Assembly (NCBI RefSeq): GCF_001522545.3
Contig: NC_031768.1
Location: forward strand, 110,923,212-110,987,211
DNA length: 64,000 nucleotides
Direction: 5' to 3'
Origin: Parus major
Lineage: Eukaryota; Chordata; Aves; Passeriformes; Paridae
Positions 45,990 to 59,380 of the stretch are shown one piece after another. The translations under genes were made by a program, and so were the position numbers. How positions within the stretch are numbered: the stretch's first letter is position 1; every line of letters begins with the position of its first letter. The notes beneath the pieces are model-generated. The model made no database searches, was not told the DNA's origin, and saw nothing but the letters and a program-made list of their open reading frames with translations.

Positions 45990-48900
45990 CCTTCTTCTTC
46001 AAGGTAAAAATCAACTATTCCAAAAAACAGAACCTGTAAATTAGCATTCAGTTTAATGTGCAGTTGCCTTTCACTATTTATCATGCTGTGTTGACAAAAA
46101 AGAAAAGAGGACCAGAGCTAATGAACTCCACATTTCAAACAACAAATAAAATATTTTTCTCTTGAGACCAGTATGCAAAACCCTTCGAATTACTGTAATA
46201 AATGAGGGGTGTGCAAAAAATGAAGAACACCCATCCAATGAAAGAAATGAACTCGTGAAATGAGTGATTTGTTGGATGCTGCGAGCAGGAGCAGCCATGA
46301 ATCCTTTCAGAAGCAGTCAGAAAAGCTTACAATGGCTCATAAATCTGAAGCTGGGGAGGAAGAAACAGAGGCAGAAATAAAGTTAAGCAGCTGAAAGGAA
46401 CGTGTCCCTCAGTCATACACATTTTAGTTTAGGTGCTCTCTCCTGTGTTTCTCTGTAGCCAGGTAAATTCCAGTACTCAGGTGTGCTTTTGTACACATCT
46501 CACATCAGCCTATGGAAAATGTACACTCAGAAATAACTTCTCTCATTGATAACAGAATTGCTTTTAATGTTCTGTCTTCCTAGGCAGCAAAACTAGCAGA
46601 TAATCCAGCAAATATGAAGATAAAGATATTTCAGAGTAATAATAGATGCAGACTCTTTTTCCAATTATATACATGAGGAAACAATTTAATCTATTCTTCC
46701 AAACATGCTTTCATAAGAATAATAACTTTATAACTTTGGCATTTTGTTGCCAGTACCTCTGGGCATTTTTCATTTTTGGGACTAATGGCAGTCAGAAGGC
46801 CTGCACATAAACATTTAAATTTATCTGTGTGATATTTATTGGGGAAAAACTATACAAAATACATGGAACTGTTGTGGTTTTACCTATTGAGAAATGTAAA
46901 TGTATAGGAATCCAGTTAACTACTGGTTACACATCCATACCTTAACTACAATGGCAAAAATGATAACTGAATTTTTAGCTAAAATAATAAATAATTATAT
47001 TAAGCTCTTAGAAATTTTTACTTTTAACATTCAACAAATACAAAATTCAATGAAAGTTGGTTTCGGTGTGAGACTACCTTGATATAAAAAGAAAAGCCTC
47101 CAAGGATTAGTGTATCTGATTAAATAAAAGTTTGAACTGAATAAACCCAAAATGGAAAGAAGGAAAGGGATATGAATGCTCAAAGAGCACAGTGAATAAG
47201 AGTAAATTATGCAGGCATGGAGAAGATGCCACTCTGCTCACTTTTTTTTGTCTCATTAGAGACCTGGGGAGAATTTTGAGCATGCTAAAAGAAGGTTGTT
47301 GGTCTAAGGTCCACTGAGCTGTAAAACAGCGAAATCACTGTCGTTCACTGGCTGAGTTTAATGCTCATGGAGGATGCTGGACATGCAGGATTCCAGGGTG
47401 AAAACATCTTTGGTCAGTTTGTGGTCAAAATTACAGAAACTGCCAGGGGCTGTTTGCCATGCACCAGGCCACTTCCATCACCTTGGCTTAGTGGATCCCA
47501 CAGTGAGGTGAAAAAGGCTCTTTGAGCTGTCACTCAAGAATATCCGAATTACCTCTTCAAAAGACAATTTTTCATCTTTATGGAGCAATGTAATTGCCTA
47601 TACTAACCCCCATTGCTACACTAGAACAATTTCAGCTGTTCTAAAATGGGACCTTTGAGACTGGTGTTTCATGACATAGGAGCTACAGTAAAAAGACTAG
47701 TTTTAAGCTTTAATTAGGTTTAATTAAGACTAATTTGTCCTGGCAACTCACTGCTGTCTCTGTTTGGCACTTTTTCACCCCCTGAGTTGCTCTGTTATGA
47801 CCTGTTTTAAATCTGGCTCACTTAAAAAAAAAGAAAGAAAGACAACAGGCTGAAAAACAACTTTTTAGGGTTGATTTTTTTTTGTTCTGACCAAAGATTT
47901 TTTTTTTTTTTTAACATATTCAACAGGAGAACCCACAACAAATTAATTCAGGTGACAGAAGGCACTCTATTTCCTAGAGACCAGAATATGCTGCCAGGGG
48001 AAGAAAACAACTTTCACTAAAACCACGAGAAAAAATTTCTGCGACATACAGATACAACCTAAGATTTTCTCTCTTGTTAAATCAGTGTCTTTCTAAAGTT
48101 ACAGAATGTAAATTTCCATGCTCTGGGAAACCATGGAGAGAGATTAGCTGGTTTCAGGCACGAGCTGGAAGCTACAGAGCGTGTCTCCAGGTCCCTGCCT
48201 CCACGGCAGGTGATTTCAGATGGAAAAGTACCACCTCCCCAAAGCCTGCAGGTCACTTCCCAGCAAGAAACTTTGCCTCCAAAGTTTCCCCTTTCCTTTT
48301 CTCAAGGCCCTTCCCAGCACTACCTCTAACCCAGCTCATGTTGAATCAGAACTGAAAAAAATAAGAAACATCCAAGAACCGCACATTTTACGTGCCAGCT
48401 ACAGCCCCTACTGATACCGCTCCTAACAGCAATCCTTCCTTCTGGAAAAAAGAGATGAAACAAAAGCAGCAGCAGCAGGGCAGAGCAATGTGCCTGCTTC
48501 CTGGCCTCCCTGCTGCAGTAACAACAGAAATGTTTGGCTCTTTCCAAAGCAGCAATTCAATCCCATTTGCCCCTTTCTCCTGTACGTTCTGTACACTGCT
48601 CTCCCTCGTTTTGAGGCACTCAGCTCCCTCCTGCAGCTGGGGAAACAGCCACAGACTTTTCTCCAAAATGAAATACTCAGCTTGTTCCCATTTGTTCAGA
48701 TGCTGGTTGTGAACCAATTTTCATTAGTCTCCTCTTTCTTTTGTAAAGCTGACATTTGTCTGCCTTTGCTGAGCACATTCAGTGTCCCTGCTGATGGATT
48801 TAGACCTGGGCAGGGCACGAGCTCCAGGCCTGGAACAGCCTCTGTCCCTTTCTCCCAGAATTTGTGTATCCAAGGTGCAATCTGAATCCCCAAATGTGGG

Positions 48901-51900
48901 ACTGTTCTCTGCTCCCTGTTTATCTCAAAAACTCTGAATATTTTATTGACTTCTAGAATTATGGCATCAGCAATGGCCCAGCCAGACATCACAAAGGCAG
49001 AAAATTCATTTCCTCTCAGCTGTTCTGGTGTTGAAGGTTCTGTACAAACCCAATCATGCTTTGATAAAACCACAGCCCACAACTGCATCATAACTCTGAA
49101 TGTTAACCTAATGTAAATATGATAAACCCTTAATTTGCACTCAACTTTTGCCAGCTGGCAGTGGAATTTTTGCTATATACATTAGATATAAAGACCAGAT
49201 CTTGGAGAGTACACACAGCAAACACTGTAAGCAGTTGCTCTGAGCTAAAAGGAGTCTCAGGCACACAACACTCACAGGTTATTCTCAAGCTAGGAGAATT
49301 TACCATCTTCCTCAACCTAAGATAAATATAAATATTCAAACACTCACCACATCTTGGTAGCAACATCAGCATTGTTGTTGAACATTAGCCTGAGTTTTTT
49401 TCTCCTTCTCATTTTATTATTCTGCCCTGTTCTAAGCAAAGATGCTTTAGGATCAATAATATCTCCATTTCACTTCATCATGGTCTCATTCCTTGCATTA
49501 AAAGGGTGAATAAGATATTTTAGAGGAAAAAAAATCAACCAAAACTGTACATTAATTTGATGGAGATATTTACTTGCTTTGCTGTAAGACACATTTTCAG
49601 ATAAAATATTCGTAAAAAATCACACTCTTATGGAAGCTAAGATGTTGAATCACCAACCAGAAGCCTCATAGACTCTGAGCTCCTTAAAATTCAGAACAGC
49701 AGGACAATATGAAAAAAAACCCCAAAAAGCAAAAAACAAAAAAGTCCTGCTTCCTCCTAATTCCTGATTCCTTTATTTTTTAAATGTTTGTGAACATTTG
49801 AATGTGTATTTTAAAGTATATATTTTAATACATCTGAAGTCTACCTTTTCCTTCTTTCAGTGCTTTCTACTTTTGCTTTTTTTTTGAGTGAGAGGTGACA
49901 TAAATCCACAACTTCTATCCTCCACTACATGGCACTCATGGGTACCCCAGAGTATCAGGGGAAACTCCTTTGTTAATGACAAAGGATCACACCAAAAAAA
50001 ATCCTTCTGGAAAATCATATGGAGCACATGACCATTAAGAAAAGAGAATTATACGACACTGATTTCCAAACTAGAATTCTGAAATTGTCCATGTGTTACC
50101 CTGGACACACCCCAGTAGAGAAATAAGGGACACCAGCAGAGACCATAGATTTATGGCAATTCCTGTGTAATGCAGACATGCTCTAGTGACACTTGTGACC
50201 TCAGGACAAGCCTCCCAAAAATGCCTTACATGGCCAATTCTTTTTTTTACTCCTGATAACTGGGAGATTTCAGAGGCTCAGGTATCCAAATTATACTAAT
50301 ATATTCATACTACATCTTTTCATTTGGGGAAACTCAGGCTGTTTGAACAAATATTTAATTAAGCCTCATATGGCACAGCAGGGAAAATATTTTTAATGAT
50401 ATCCTGCAGTCAAAATCAAAATTTCCTGTCAGTTCCCTCAGAGTGGTGCCCGAATTAAATCCTGGTTTTTTTCACACAGATGGAAGGGTTGTGTTTAGCA
50501 GCACTTGGCAAAGCCTGACCTCTCTTAGCTATCCCTCACAATGCTGGGACAGCTTTGGGATGAAATGTGGCAGGTGCTGGGAAGGGTACAGCAACACCTT
50601 GAGTGAGCAAAAAGGTTCAGGATGGGAAGCACTGGATGGGAAAATGCATGAATTCATCTCCTCTAGCACCTGGATAAAATATCATTGGCCTCTATAATTC
50701 TCCAAAGCCATGGTTTGAGATCTACAAGAAGCAGTGAGATTAATTTTACCTCTGTTCGAAGGTTTAAAAGTTTTTTAAAGGGTTTATAGGTTTTACCTAT
50801 ATTAAAAGGTTTTTGAAAGGGACCAAGACTTCATCAGCATCAAAATACAGACTAATATTAGAAGCTGGAGGTAATTGCTGAGAAGTTTCATTTATGTGTC
50901 TGTTCTGACAAATTTTCCTTTGCTCAGAGATTTCTGTCAGCCTGTGGTAAGGGAAGTTAAGCTTTTCCTGCAGGACAAACCAAGTGTGGGAGACTTTAGT
51001 TGTAAACTGAGCTGAATAAGGAGATTCTCATCCTGGCCTTTCCCTTCTACAGCTATTTCTCATCCTGAGTGTCATTGCTTTGTTTGCAGACTGATATAAA
51101 CCAGAGTATTTTCAGCATCTCCATTAAAGAGATTGGAATATCCAGAGGAAGAACGTGCTGGGAATTGACCACCACTCCTCAGATAGTGCAGGGAACTAAG
51201 AGGTGTCCTGATGGAAAGGAAATCAAGACATTGATGTAACCACAGTAAAAAACTGGTTTGGACATACCACATTAGCAAGGTATAATCCTAATTGCTGTTT
51301 CAACAAGTTGCTGGAATAAGGAAAGAGGCACGATGCTGATCAGATAGGAATTAACAAAGAAATAACATCAGGCCCAATTTACTACAAATTATAAAATTTA
51401 TTTTATCCAAGTTCAAATGGCTCCATTCTCTTCAGCTGCCAGTGAGACCACATTTTATAAGTGTCTCCAGTAAAACAAACTAGAATTCCTTCTTTTTAAA
51501 TGGATGGAAATGTTTCAGGGAGTTAGGAAACACTTATTCATACATACTGACATTTGACATTACTTTCATAGAGTTTAAAGCATAAGCAACATTTCTTAGA
51601 GGTAGCCACAACCTAAAAAGAAGGAAAAAAAAAGTTCCTCTAATGAAACGAGAATTAATTCAAGGCTAAGAAAGCATCTATTCCCAAAATTAATAAATTG
51701 CATAAAAATATAATTTGACATCTTACATAACATCTCTGAGTATTTCTTTAACACAGATACATTTGCCAAATTATACCAACCTTTAGATTTTTATTTCATC
51801 GAGAAGCAGGAGGAAAACTTCACCACTGAACATGACAAATGTCACTGTGAGCAAAAATGGACAATGACTGATCACTCAATAACCAGAGATCCTTCTCCTG

Positions 51901-53799
51901 CTTCGTTCCCATCATCTGTACTGCAACAGCAGAAACAAATATTGAGCTGGCCAGGAAAAGAGATGGGCTGTGATGTGTGCATGTCTAATGCACTAAAAAG
52001 GTGCTTTGGAGGCAGAATTAGAGAAGTGCAGGTACAGCCAAGCTTAAGAGATTTGGTTTTGCGAACACTGACTGCAAGATGGCCACACTTTCATTAAAAA
52101 CAAGCAAAGAATGATGAACACAAGCCTGGGACACTGCAAAGACGTTTTCCCTGCACTCCTGTGGGTGCACCTGCTGTGTAAATGGCAAATATCAGTGTTG
52201 AGCCCCAAACACCATCCCCAGAGTGGAGATACCTGGTGAGAAGCAGAGTGTCTGGAGACACCAAAGCATGAACAGCCGTTCAAAAAACCCACAGCAGATT
52301 GCTACATCGGTTCCAGATCCTTTGGTACTTATAATATCTATATATGCACCGCATCCCATGCCAGTGTTAACCCATATGTCAACAAAAATATAAAGGCAAA
52401 TGAAAAAATAAATTTTCATTTAATATTTCAGTGGTTTTTTAGTTAGTTCTTCTTATTTGTTTGTGGTTTAATTTTGGTTTTTTTTCTTTAAATATCCCAA
52501 GTAGCTTATATTTATAGAATATAGAAGTTTAGAAGGAAGAGCAAAAGTGAAAAAAATTTCAGCAGTCATTTTTTTATCTGCCTCTTAACTTCCTTTCTAT
52601 TAGAAACCTGAAAGCATAACTGAACCAGAACAACATTTTAAATTTACTTTTCTAGGCATCACTGCTATGTTCACAATTAACCAAATTAATCCCAATTTCA
52701 AGGAGCTTTTAAGAGCACCGAGGAGTAGTTGATTTATCTTGTTGCCCACTCTCCCATCTATTAACCTCATTGTTTCACTCTTCTGCAGTTTACTAGCAGT
52801 AAACAAATCCCATGTGAGACCCAATAAAATACTTCTTTTGTAACATTGATGCTGCTGTCTTTATAAATCTTTGATTCGAGGTACAGCCTTAGCTCCTCAC
52901 CAGCTTTGATTTACGAGTGGGTTGACCTGGGCCTAACCCTGTCAGCTTTGGTTCTGAAACAGTCCTGAGGATTTCAGGCCTCTGATCTGGCAAATTCCTG
53001 AGAGAAAAATAAAACAAAAAACTGAGGAAGGCTCTCTCTGGCAAGTTCTTTTCAGGTTACACCAGAGGTGGGGTTATGGTCAGAATTAATTGAGACACAG
53101 GGACAACAAAAAAAAAAAAAGTCACGTGAGGGTGGAAAAAAAGAGAATACAAAATTTATGGGAGAATTATTGAATAGGAAAGCAGGAGAGGTTGAAGGGA
53201 AGCAATCAATTCCTATTAATAAAATAGGGAGCCTAGCAAACTAATTAGCATTAGAGCCAGATCAATTTTCTTACACAAAGTATTTTAGGAGATTGTTACA
53301 TGACAGTGTGCTAATTAAAAGTGATCAGCCTAATTAGAGCAGCATTAATAACACGGCAGGCTGTGGCAGCAGCACCCCTCAGTCCGTGATGTGCTTTACA
53401 GATAAAGATGCTGAGAGCCAGCACAGGCAGCCCCTGTTTAACACAACATTTTGGTTTGCAGCAAGCCAAGTCTGTGAACAGCCTGCTCTCCTTTCTGCAG
53501 TGGGGGAACAGGAAGAAAAATGGCAAATTAAACAGCACGAAAGGGAGAGACAAATGAGAGCTGAAAACAACGGTGTGTGTGAGAGAGGCAATTAGTGAGA
53601 AGCAATTATAAAGCACAGGCCTGATTGCCACATGCCCTGAACCCTGGGAAATCATTTACTGGGAGCTCACCCCAGCAGTGCTTGAGCCAGGCTTTGCCTT
53701 ATTGTGAATAAAAGCTTCATACAATGCAAGGCAGCAGAGAAAAACCTGCTCAGCTCAGCAGATTGCAGAGCTGGGAGCCTACAGACCCTGAGCAGTCTC
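45990..53799. other. Non-coding single-copy stretch
   Basis: I see no supported gene. Small features are T runs at about 47870-47912, a (CAG)n run at about 48466-48478, a degenerate GGTTT/AAAGG-rich patch at about 50757-50820 and a T-rich patch near 52432-52495. At 48.1-49.1 kb overlapping frames of about 100-131 codons occur on both strands and appear to reflect slightly higher GC. Confidence 0.45.
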
Positions 53800-53817
53800 C
53801 AGGTTTCCAGGCAGAGA
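53800..53817. repeat. 18-base word shared with 35644-35661
   Basis: CAGGTTTCCAGGCAGAGA is identical at both places, in the same orientation. The flanks do not align further, so this may be a scrap of a dispersed element or chance. Confidence 0.6.
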
Positions 53818-56800
53818 GGACAAGCAGTACTTCACCATGTTGGCCATGAGAAGCTGTCCAGATTCAAGTTTTAAAAACGAGATTAAAGATTAAAGATGAG
53901 CTCTTTCTTTATAAGATTTTTCTCTGAACATGAAGAAATCAGGAAAAGATACCTTTTTTTTTTCTTCCCCCCTAGGAAAGCACCACACATTAGCAATGCT
54001 GGTTCTGAAATTCCACAAAATTTCATTAAAAGTATGCTTATAATTTGGCTCTGAATAATGACTAATGGATCAATGAAGAACCTTCTACAAGAGTTAAAAA
54101 AAAGACAACTCATCAAATAACTTTATAAACAAAATGTTATTTAAGTATGCAAAAAGAAGACAAACTAATATTAAACAAATTGAAAAGTAGCAGCTATTCT
54201 AAATTAAGTAGACTATTTCCCAATATTTGGATATTTTGGAGTCTGTTTCCCATTTACGTTTTACCTGCTGGGATTTTTTTTACCAAGATAAATGAGAAAT
54301 TAGCATGCACTGAAAAATAAGGATATTTAGGATTTAAAATAAATGCTGCTGCAGGTCAAGGTATTGTAATTTTTTTCTTAATGAGAAAGATAGGTATTGA
54401 AACAAGGTAGGCAGCTAGACAATTAAAAAGAAACCTTTAGAGAGTAGAAATTTGGGGTTTTTTTAGTTTTGGGGCAAGGTTTCCAGTCTAAAACAGTTCT
54501 GGTAGCAATTGCTGCCAATGTTTTGTTCTTTACTGTACAAAACAAAGCCAAGCACAAAAATTGTTTGTTGTTCTGCTTCCAAAAGCTTCTGCCTTGAAAC
54601 CCCCTGTCCTGGCCACTGCTGTCTCCCACAGCAGCTGCTATAAAATAGGTACTTCGTGCATGTTATCTCTAAAGGAGATGCACCTCCAAAATTGCTTCAG
54701 CTATATCAGAATTTTTCAGCCCTGTGGGCAAATTCTCACAAGCAAAGCAACGTAGTTTCAAGATAAACTGCAAAATAAAGTTATTAATGCATCAGAATTC
54801 AAGTAGGAATTTATTCAGGGAATTTATTTTGCCACAATTGTCAACTTCTCTGAGTAGAGAAGTGCTTACCCACCCAGAGAAAAAGGAGAAAAGAGGAAAA
54901 TGGAAAAGCCCAGGAAGAACCTGCAATAAATGACAATATCATGCTTTTAATTTTAGTTGTTTGCCTATCATGCATGAGTATGTACTCATCACTTTTATAT
55001 AATTTTTGTATAGAATTTCCTAAATCTAAGCACATTCTTGGTATGAAAACATAGTAGCACAGAAGTCAAATACATACATGATTTAAGCTTCACAAATTAG
55101 AATTATTAGGCTTCACATTAATTACAATAAAGTTCATACAAAGAAAAGTATTTCTGCAATGGGAAAGGTAAATCTGCCACTAAATTATAGTCTGAAATAT
55201 ATAATGAGCCAGAAGAAACCAGGACCACTCATGGACATTTGCTGAGCCAAGCTTTGTGCTCTTTCACAATGCACAGCATCTGCCCAAAGAATTTCTATTT
55301 ATTTTACACAAACCCGTCTCAGAACTGTGGAGAGATTTTACCAACAGTCATTTCACAACATCTGATTAACTCGTGACCTGGAGAATTATAAATAATTTAT
55401 TACTAAGTGGAAAAAAATATAAAAATAAAAATTAAAAGCCAAATGTTACGGAGAAATTATCCATTCTTGCCCTCATACATCTGAGCCATTCTCTAGAGCT
55501 TTCTGATGGGTTGCACAGCTGAATGCACATTGTGGAGCTGAAGCTCATCCTCAAGCTCCTTGTCCCTAAGATCCTGCAGCACTGCCTCCATTCTCCTGGC
55601 TCACAATGAACATTAATCTTTAGCTTTTGGGGGATTTGGAAACTGTGCCTGAAAACCCACCTGTGAGAAGCTTCAGCACCTCTGCTGAGCCCCAGATCCA
55701 TCCTGTTATCTAAGTGTATTTTTTCTTCAAACAAGCAGCTGTCCTGTTTGGAAGCACAGAATATTTGACACAAACTGATTCAAGGACTGTAGAGGTTACA
55801 AAAAAACCTTGTCATTGCTATACACAGTCCAAAAAATGCATGGATATGGTGGGAATGAAATAAAACCATCTGTTAGTGATCTGCCTCAATTTTTTTTCCC
55901 AGCCCTATCCCTTACACTTTGAGAAGACTTATCTTAGTAGTTTAGGTTTCTCTCTACTCTGCATGGTTTCTTTTCCAGTTTTTTCTGCATATATTTCCTT
56001 CATCCTTGGATGGCTCTATGCCTAAATTACCAATCCACCCATCAAATAATTCCCTTCTATTGTTTTTTAATGCATCCATAATCACCATCCATTCTGCTCC
56101 CTTTTCACTTTTGCCATTCCTTCAGCTAACACACTTGTATCTAGCAGTTTCTTTTTTCTTCTGCAGATTTTTCACTTTGCAAAGTCTCTTGCTAGAGATT
56201 AGAAAATTCAGATTTTTCACAGGTTGCATCTAGACCCTTTTTCCTGATATTCCCCTCTGGAAACTGACTTGGAAGAACTGCAACTCACCCTCCTGGTTAA
56301 ACTTCACAGTTTATGACTAACCCCACGTACTCTAAGTAATGATTGATTAAGATACATCACAATGCTAATTAAAACTCATAAACTGTGCTGTGTATATAAA
56401 CCAAACCTGGCCTTCAGTTATTTCTTCCTGTCCTGAACATCAGGTCACCCTTATTTAGTGCCTGAGTATGGATTTGGTAGCTAAATTTATGGGTAAGTTT
56501 CAAAACTGTGGTTCAGCTATAATGGAAAATTACAGTGCTACCATTCAATCCAATTTGTTAACTGTGGCAGTGCCAGATGTTCTGGAGGAACAGCAAAAAA
56601 AGTGTCCTTCAACTCTTTGGCTGATCCAAAGACAAAGGTTTTTTTAACCTTTGCTGTCAGCAAACCATTTAAGTGTTTACAAATATCATAATACAGCTGA
56701 GAAATCCGAAATTTTGAGCTTTGCAACAGAAATGCTGTTTGTAGTTTTGGGCAGCATCGTGAAGCCTTAAATCTGCTCAGATTTTTCTGAATGCTTTCAA

Positions 56801-58559
56801 AAGGCAGCTGCCTCCCCCTTCAAGAATATCCTGAACTGTATTAAAATACCACAGGAAGGGCATTGATAAAACAGAGGTGCATCAAATGCACAAAAATAAG
56901 AAAATGCTGAGGGGTCTGAAATTCTAGAAACTAATATCATGTTTACAAGTTTAATTTAGTTTTGTTTAAATACACCATTAATGGATGTTAAATATAGTGG
57001 TCCACATCCTCAGCTCAGGAAAAAAAAATCAATAAAGTTTAAATAGATCTGGATCAGTTGTGGCTCTGCCATTCTCTCCTGATATTTACATTTCTGATTG
57101 TTTATTTGTCTTCAGTCTGCTTCTTGAAGACTAAGTTTTGCAAACCATGAGAAAACCATGGTGTTTTGGAGACTATTTTTGGTGCAAACCTCACTGCTGA
57201 AAACATAATCACCCTTTCATGGAATCTGTTTCTGACTGGACCTGCTCACATGTTCTTACTGCTCAAAAGGAAAATTAAGGTTCACACATTCCATGATAGC
57301 CTGTAGGCATCTTGAGGATAAACCACAATATAAAAACTTACCTCAGGGTATTTATTTCACTGAAAAAGTGTCTCCTGAATGCCAAATTTTTGTAAGGGTA
57401 CACTGGGTTTTGGTGGAACTGCTTTTTAGTTGTTGCTTTTTCTTTTGACAGTCTTGGTATAAATGTTTTGTGAAAGAAGTGGATGTTTGCAATAGTTTAT
57501 CTTAAATATGTAAGATTTCAAGAGGGGGAAAAAAACATTTCTGTATTCTTAAAATAAATGTTTCAATGGACTTCATTCCTAATTTACTGCCCTATCCAAA
57601 ATGCATTAGAAAACATTAATGCGATTTAATCCAATTACAACATATTTGCAATAGCAATTTATCCTGTAAGTGGGAAAAAATTGTGCCTGACCATAGGGGA
57701 AAAAATCTTCCAGCTATGGAAAATAATCAATTTTTATAACCCAAGTTAACTCTAGAGTTGAAAACACACCATATCCTATGTCTTCTAGCACTGCCAGAAC
57801 CAAAGCAGGTGCTGTGTGCCTTGAACAAATTGGACAGCAAATAAATTTCTATCAGAACATTAAAGGGAGAATAAAGAAGCCCCCAGTATTGATAAAGTAA
57901 AGCATTATTTGCTGAGCTGGCAAACCTTGGAAATCACTCCGAATTACAGCAGCAACAAAGCTCCAGACAAGTTTCAGGTCAAATTTTCAAGGGAAAATTT
58001 GTGTGAAGGGACACAAGGACAAGTTCTTTGCTCAAGGTGACAACAGCACCACTGGGAACAGAGATCCTCTCACACCAATTCATGCACCACACAATTGGTA
58101 TGCTGTGCACAGCATCACTACACACAATGAAAAAGATTTAAAAAGAGACATCTAAAATAACTCAAGAATTCACAAATCATGAATCAGAATAACTTTCAAG
58201 TTATGAAATAACTGATGGAATAATTTCACAAACTCTTTTGGCTGTGAATACTTTATGAATTTGGGGATCAGAGGAGCACTTAAGTGTTGATAAGATGACA
58301 GATCAAACTGCAAACTGGGTTCTGAATAATGAGTCTTCATTCCAAATGCCATCAGTGCCAGAAGTCTGTTAATCCTGAGTCTGCATTCAGACCCCCTGGA
58401 TAATTTTCAGACTCCACTGAATCTAAAAACACCTGTTTTCTCTTGCCAGAAGGTATAAGATGTGCAACTAACTTCTCCACAAAACCTGAGCAGGCCTATC
58501 AACAAGAGCACCTTCAGAGGAAATACTTTCAAAGGGTTAAGGGAAGACATTTCATGATT
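53818..58559. other. Non-coding single-copy stretch
   Basis: I see no supported gene. A 9-bp-arm inverted repeat lies at 57980-58001 (CAAATTTTC, loop AAGG, GAAAATTTG). The 113-codon minus frame at 55432-55773 is discussed among the rejected items. Confidence 0.5.
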
Positions 58560-59380
58560 TATGCCCCGTCTCCCCCCTTGAACAAAGAGAGGAAAACATG
58601 AGGTGGGTGATGTCTCCCTGTTTGTTTCAAAGTCCAAGATGGCTCGGGTTGGATGATCTCTGCAGATCCCCTCAAGGAGGAAAGCAAAGTGTGTCCTAAG
58701 GAATGGAACAGGCCTGGCTCTGCACGCTTGGATCTACAGGCAACTGCACAGTTGGAGAGGAAACAATGGAGAGGAAATTCAGAAGCCATCAGCCAGAAAA
58801 TCCTTTCCTTTTTTGCCATCTGTCTTAGCTGAGAGGCCTCAGGGGATGCACCTCCTGTGCAGGAACCCTTGGAGGACACGGTGCTGTGAGGAATTCAGGG
58901 TGTCTGCAGCAAACAGAGGGGCTCAGGCTACCCACAGGCACACTGCCTCTTCTCCCCAAGAGCTTTTGGATGTGTTTTGGGCCTGCAGCGTTGCCCGAGG
59001 CCAGTCAGCCCCTGGATTGCTTTGCACAGAGGGCAGAGCGGGAGGGCAGAGCAAGAGGCTGATGGAGAACTCCTCAACAAAGCCCAAATTCCTGTTCCTC
59101 TCCTCACAGCAGTGGGACAGGAGCTCTGCAAGGGCTGGGGGTGCTCTGTGGACACCCAGTGACTCTGCTGCAGAAAGGGGAGAGGGTCTGTGGGGCACAA
59201 AGGCAGCCCTGCTCTTGGGGCCAGCTGGGAGGCACCAGCACCCAAATTCTCCCCTAGCCACAGAGCTGGGTTACATCTTGGCAGAGTTCCATTTCCACCG
59301 TGAATTTGGGGATCTCTGCTGTGGGCAGGCATGCTCAGAGGTCTGCTGAAACAGCCTGCCTCCCCCCTGGAGCATCTGCT
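58560..59380. other. GC-richer block with long spurious open frames
   Basis: Base composition rises clearly above the surroundings. The longest frames of the window lie here: 178 codons plus (58813-59349), with 153 and 112 codons minus over much of the same bases. Open frames on both strands over one stretch are what high GC and few stop codons produce by chance. No domain, transmembrane segment or splice context is visible, and CpG is too sparse for a promoter island. A single-exon gene or an unannotated lncRNA exon cannot be excluded. Confidence 0.5.
58641..58672 (+). mobile_element. Possible CR1 3'-end scrap, plus strand
   Basis: GGGTTGGATGATCTCTGCAG followed by ATCCCC matches the CR1 block GGGTTGGATGATCTCTGCAG-GTCCCTTCC found just before the 3' end. 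Only about 30 bases are recognisable and no octamer repeat follows, so this is a tentative relic. Confidence 0.35.

Noticed and set aside
53641..53820. Possible second LTR (AATAAAAGCTTC at about 53706-53717)
   Set aside because: No TG...CA termini with a matching target duplication and no TATA-like box at the right distance were found.
55432..55773. 113-codon minus frame, and in another minus frame a coiled-coil-like stretch (MEAVLQDLRDKELEDELQ)
   Set aside because: The coiled-coil-like frame is only about 34 codons between stops and has no splice signals. The longer frame resembles no family. A decayed pseudogene is possible but cannot be supported.
58813..59349. 178-codon plus-strand frame
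   Set aside because: It overlaps long minus-strand frames in a GC-richer block and shows no domain, signal or splice context. Its length is explained by composition.
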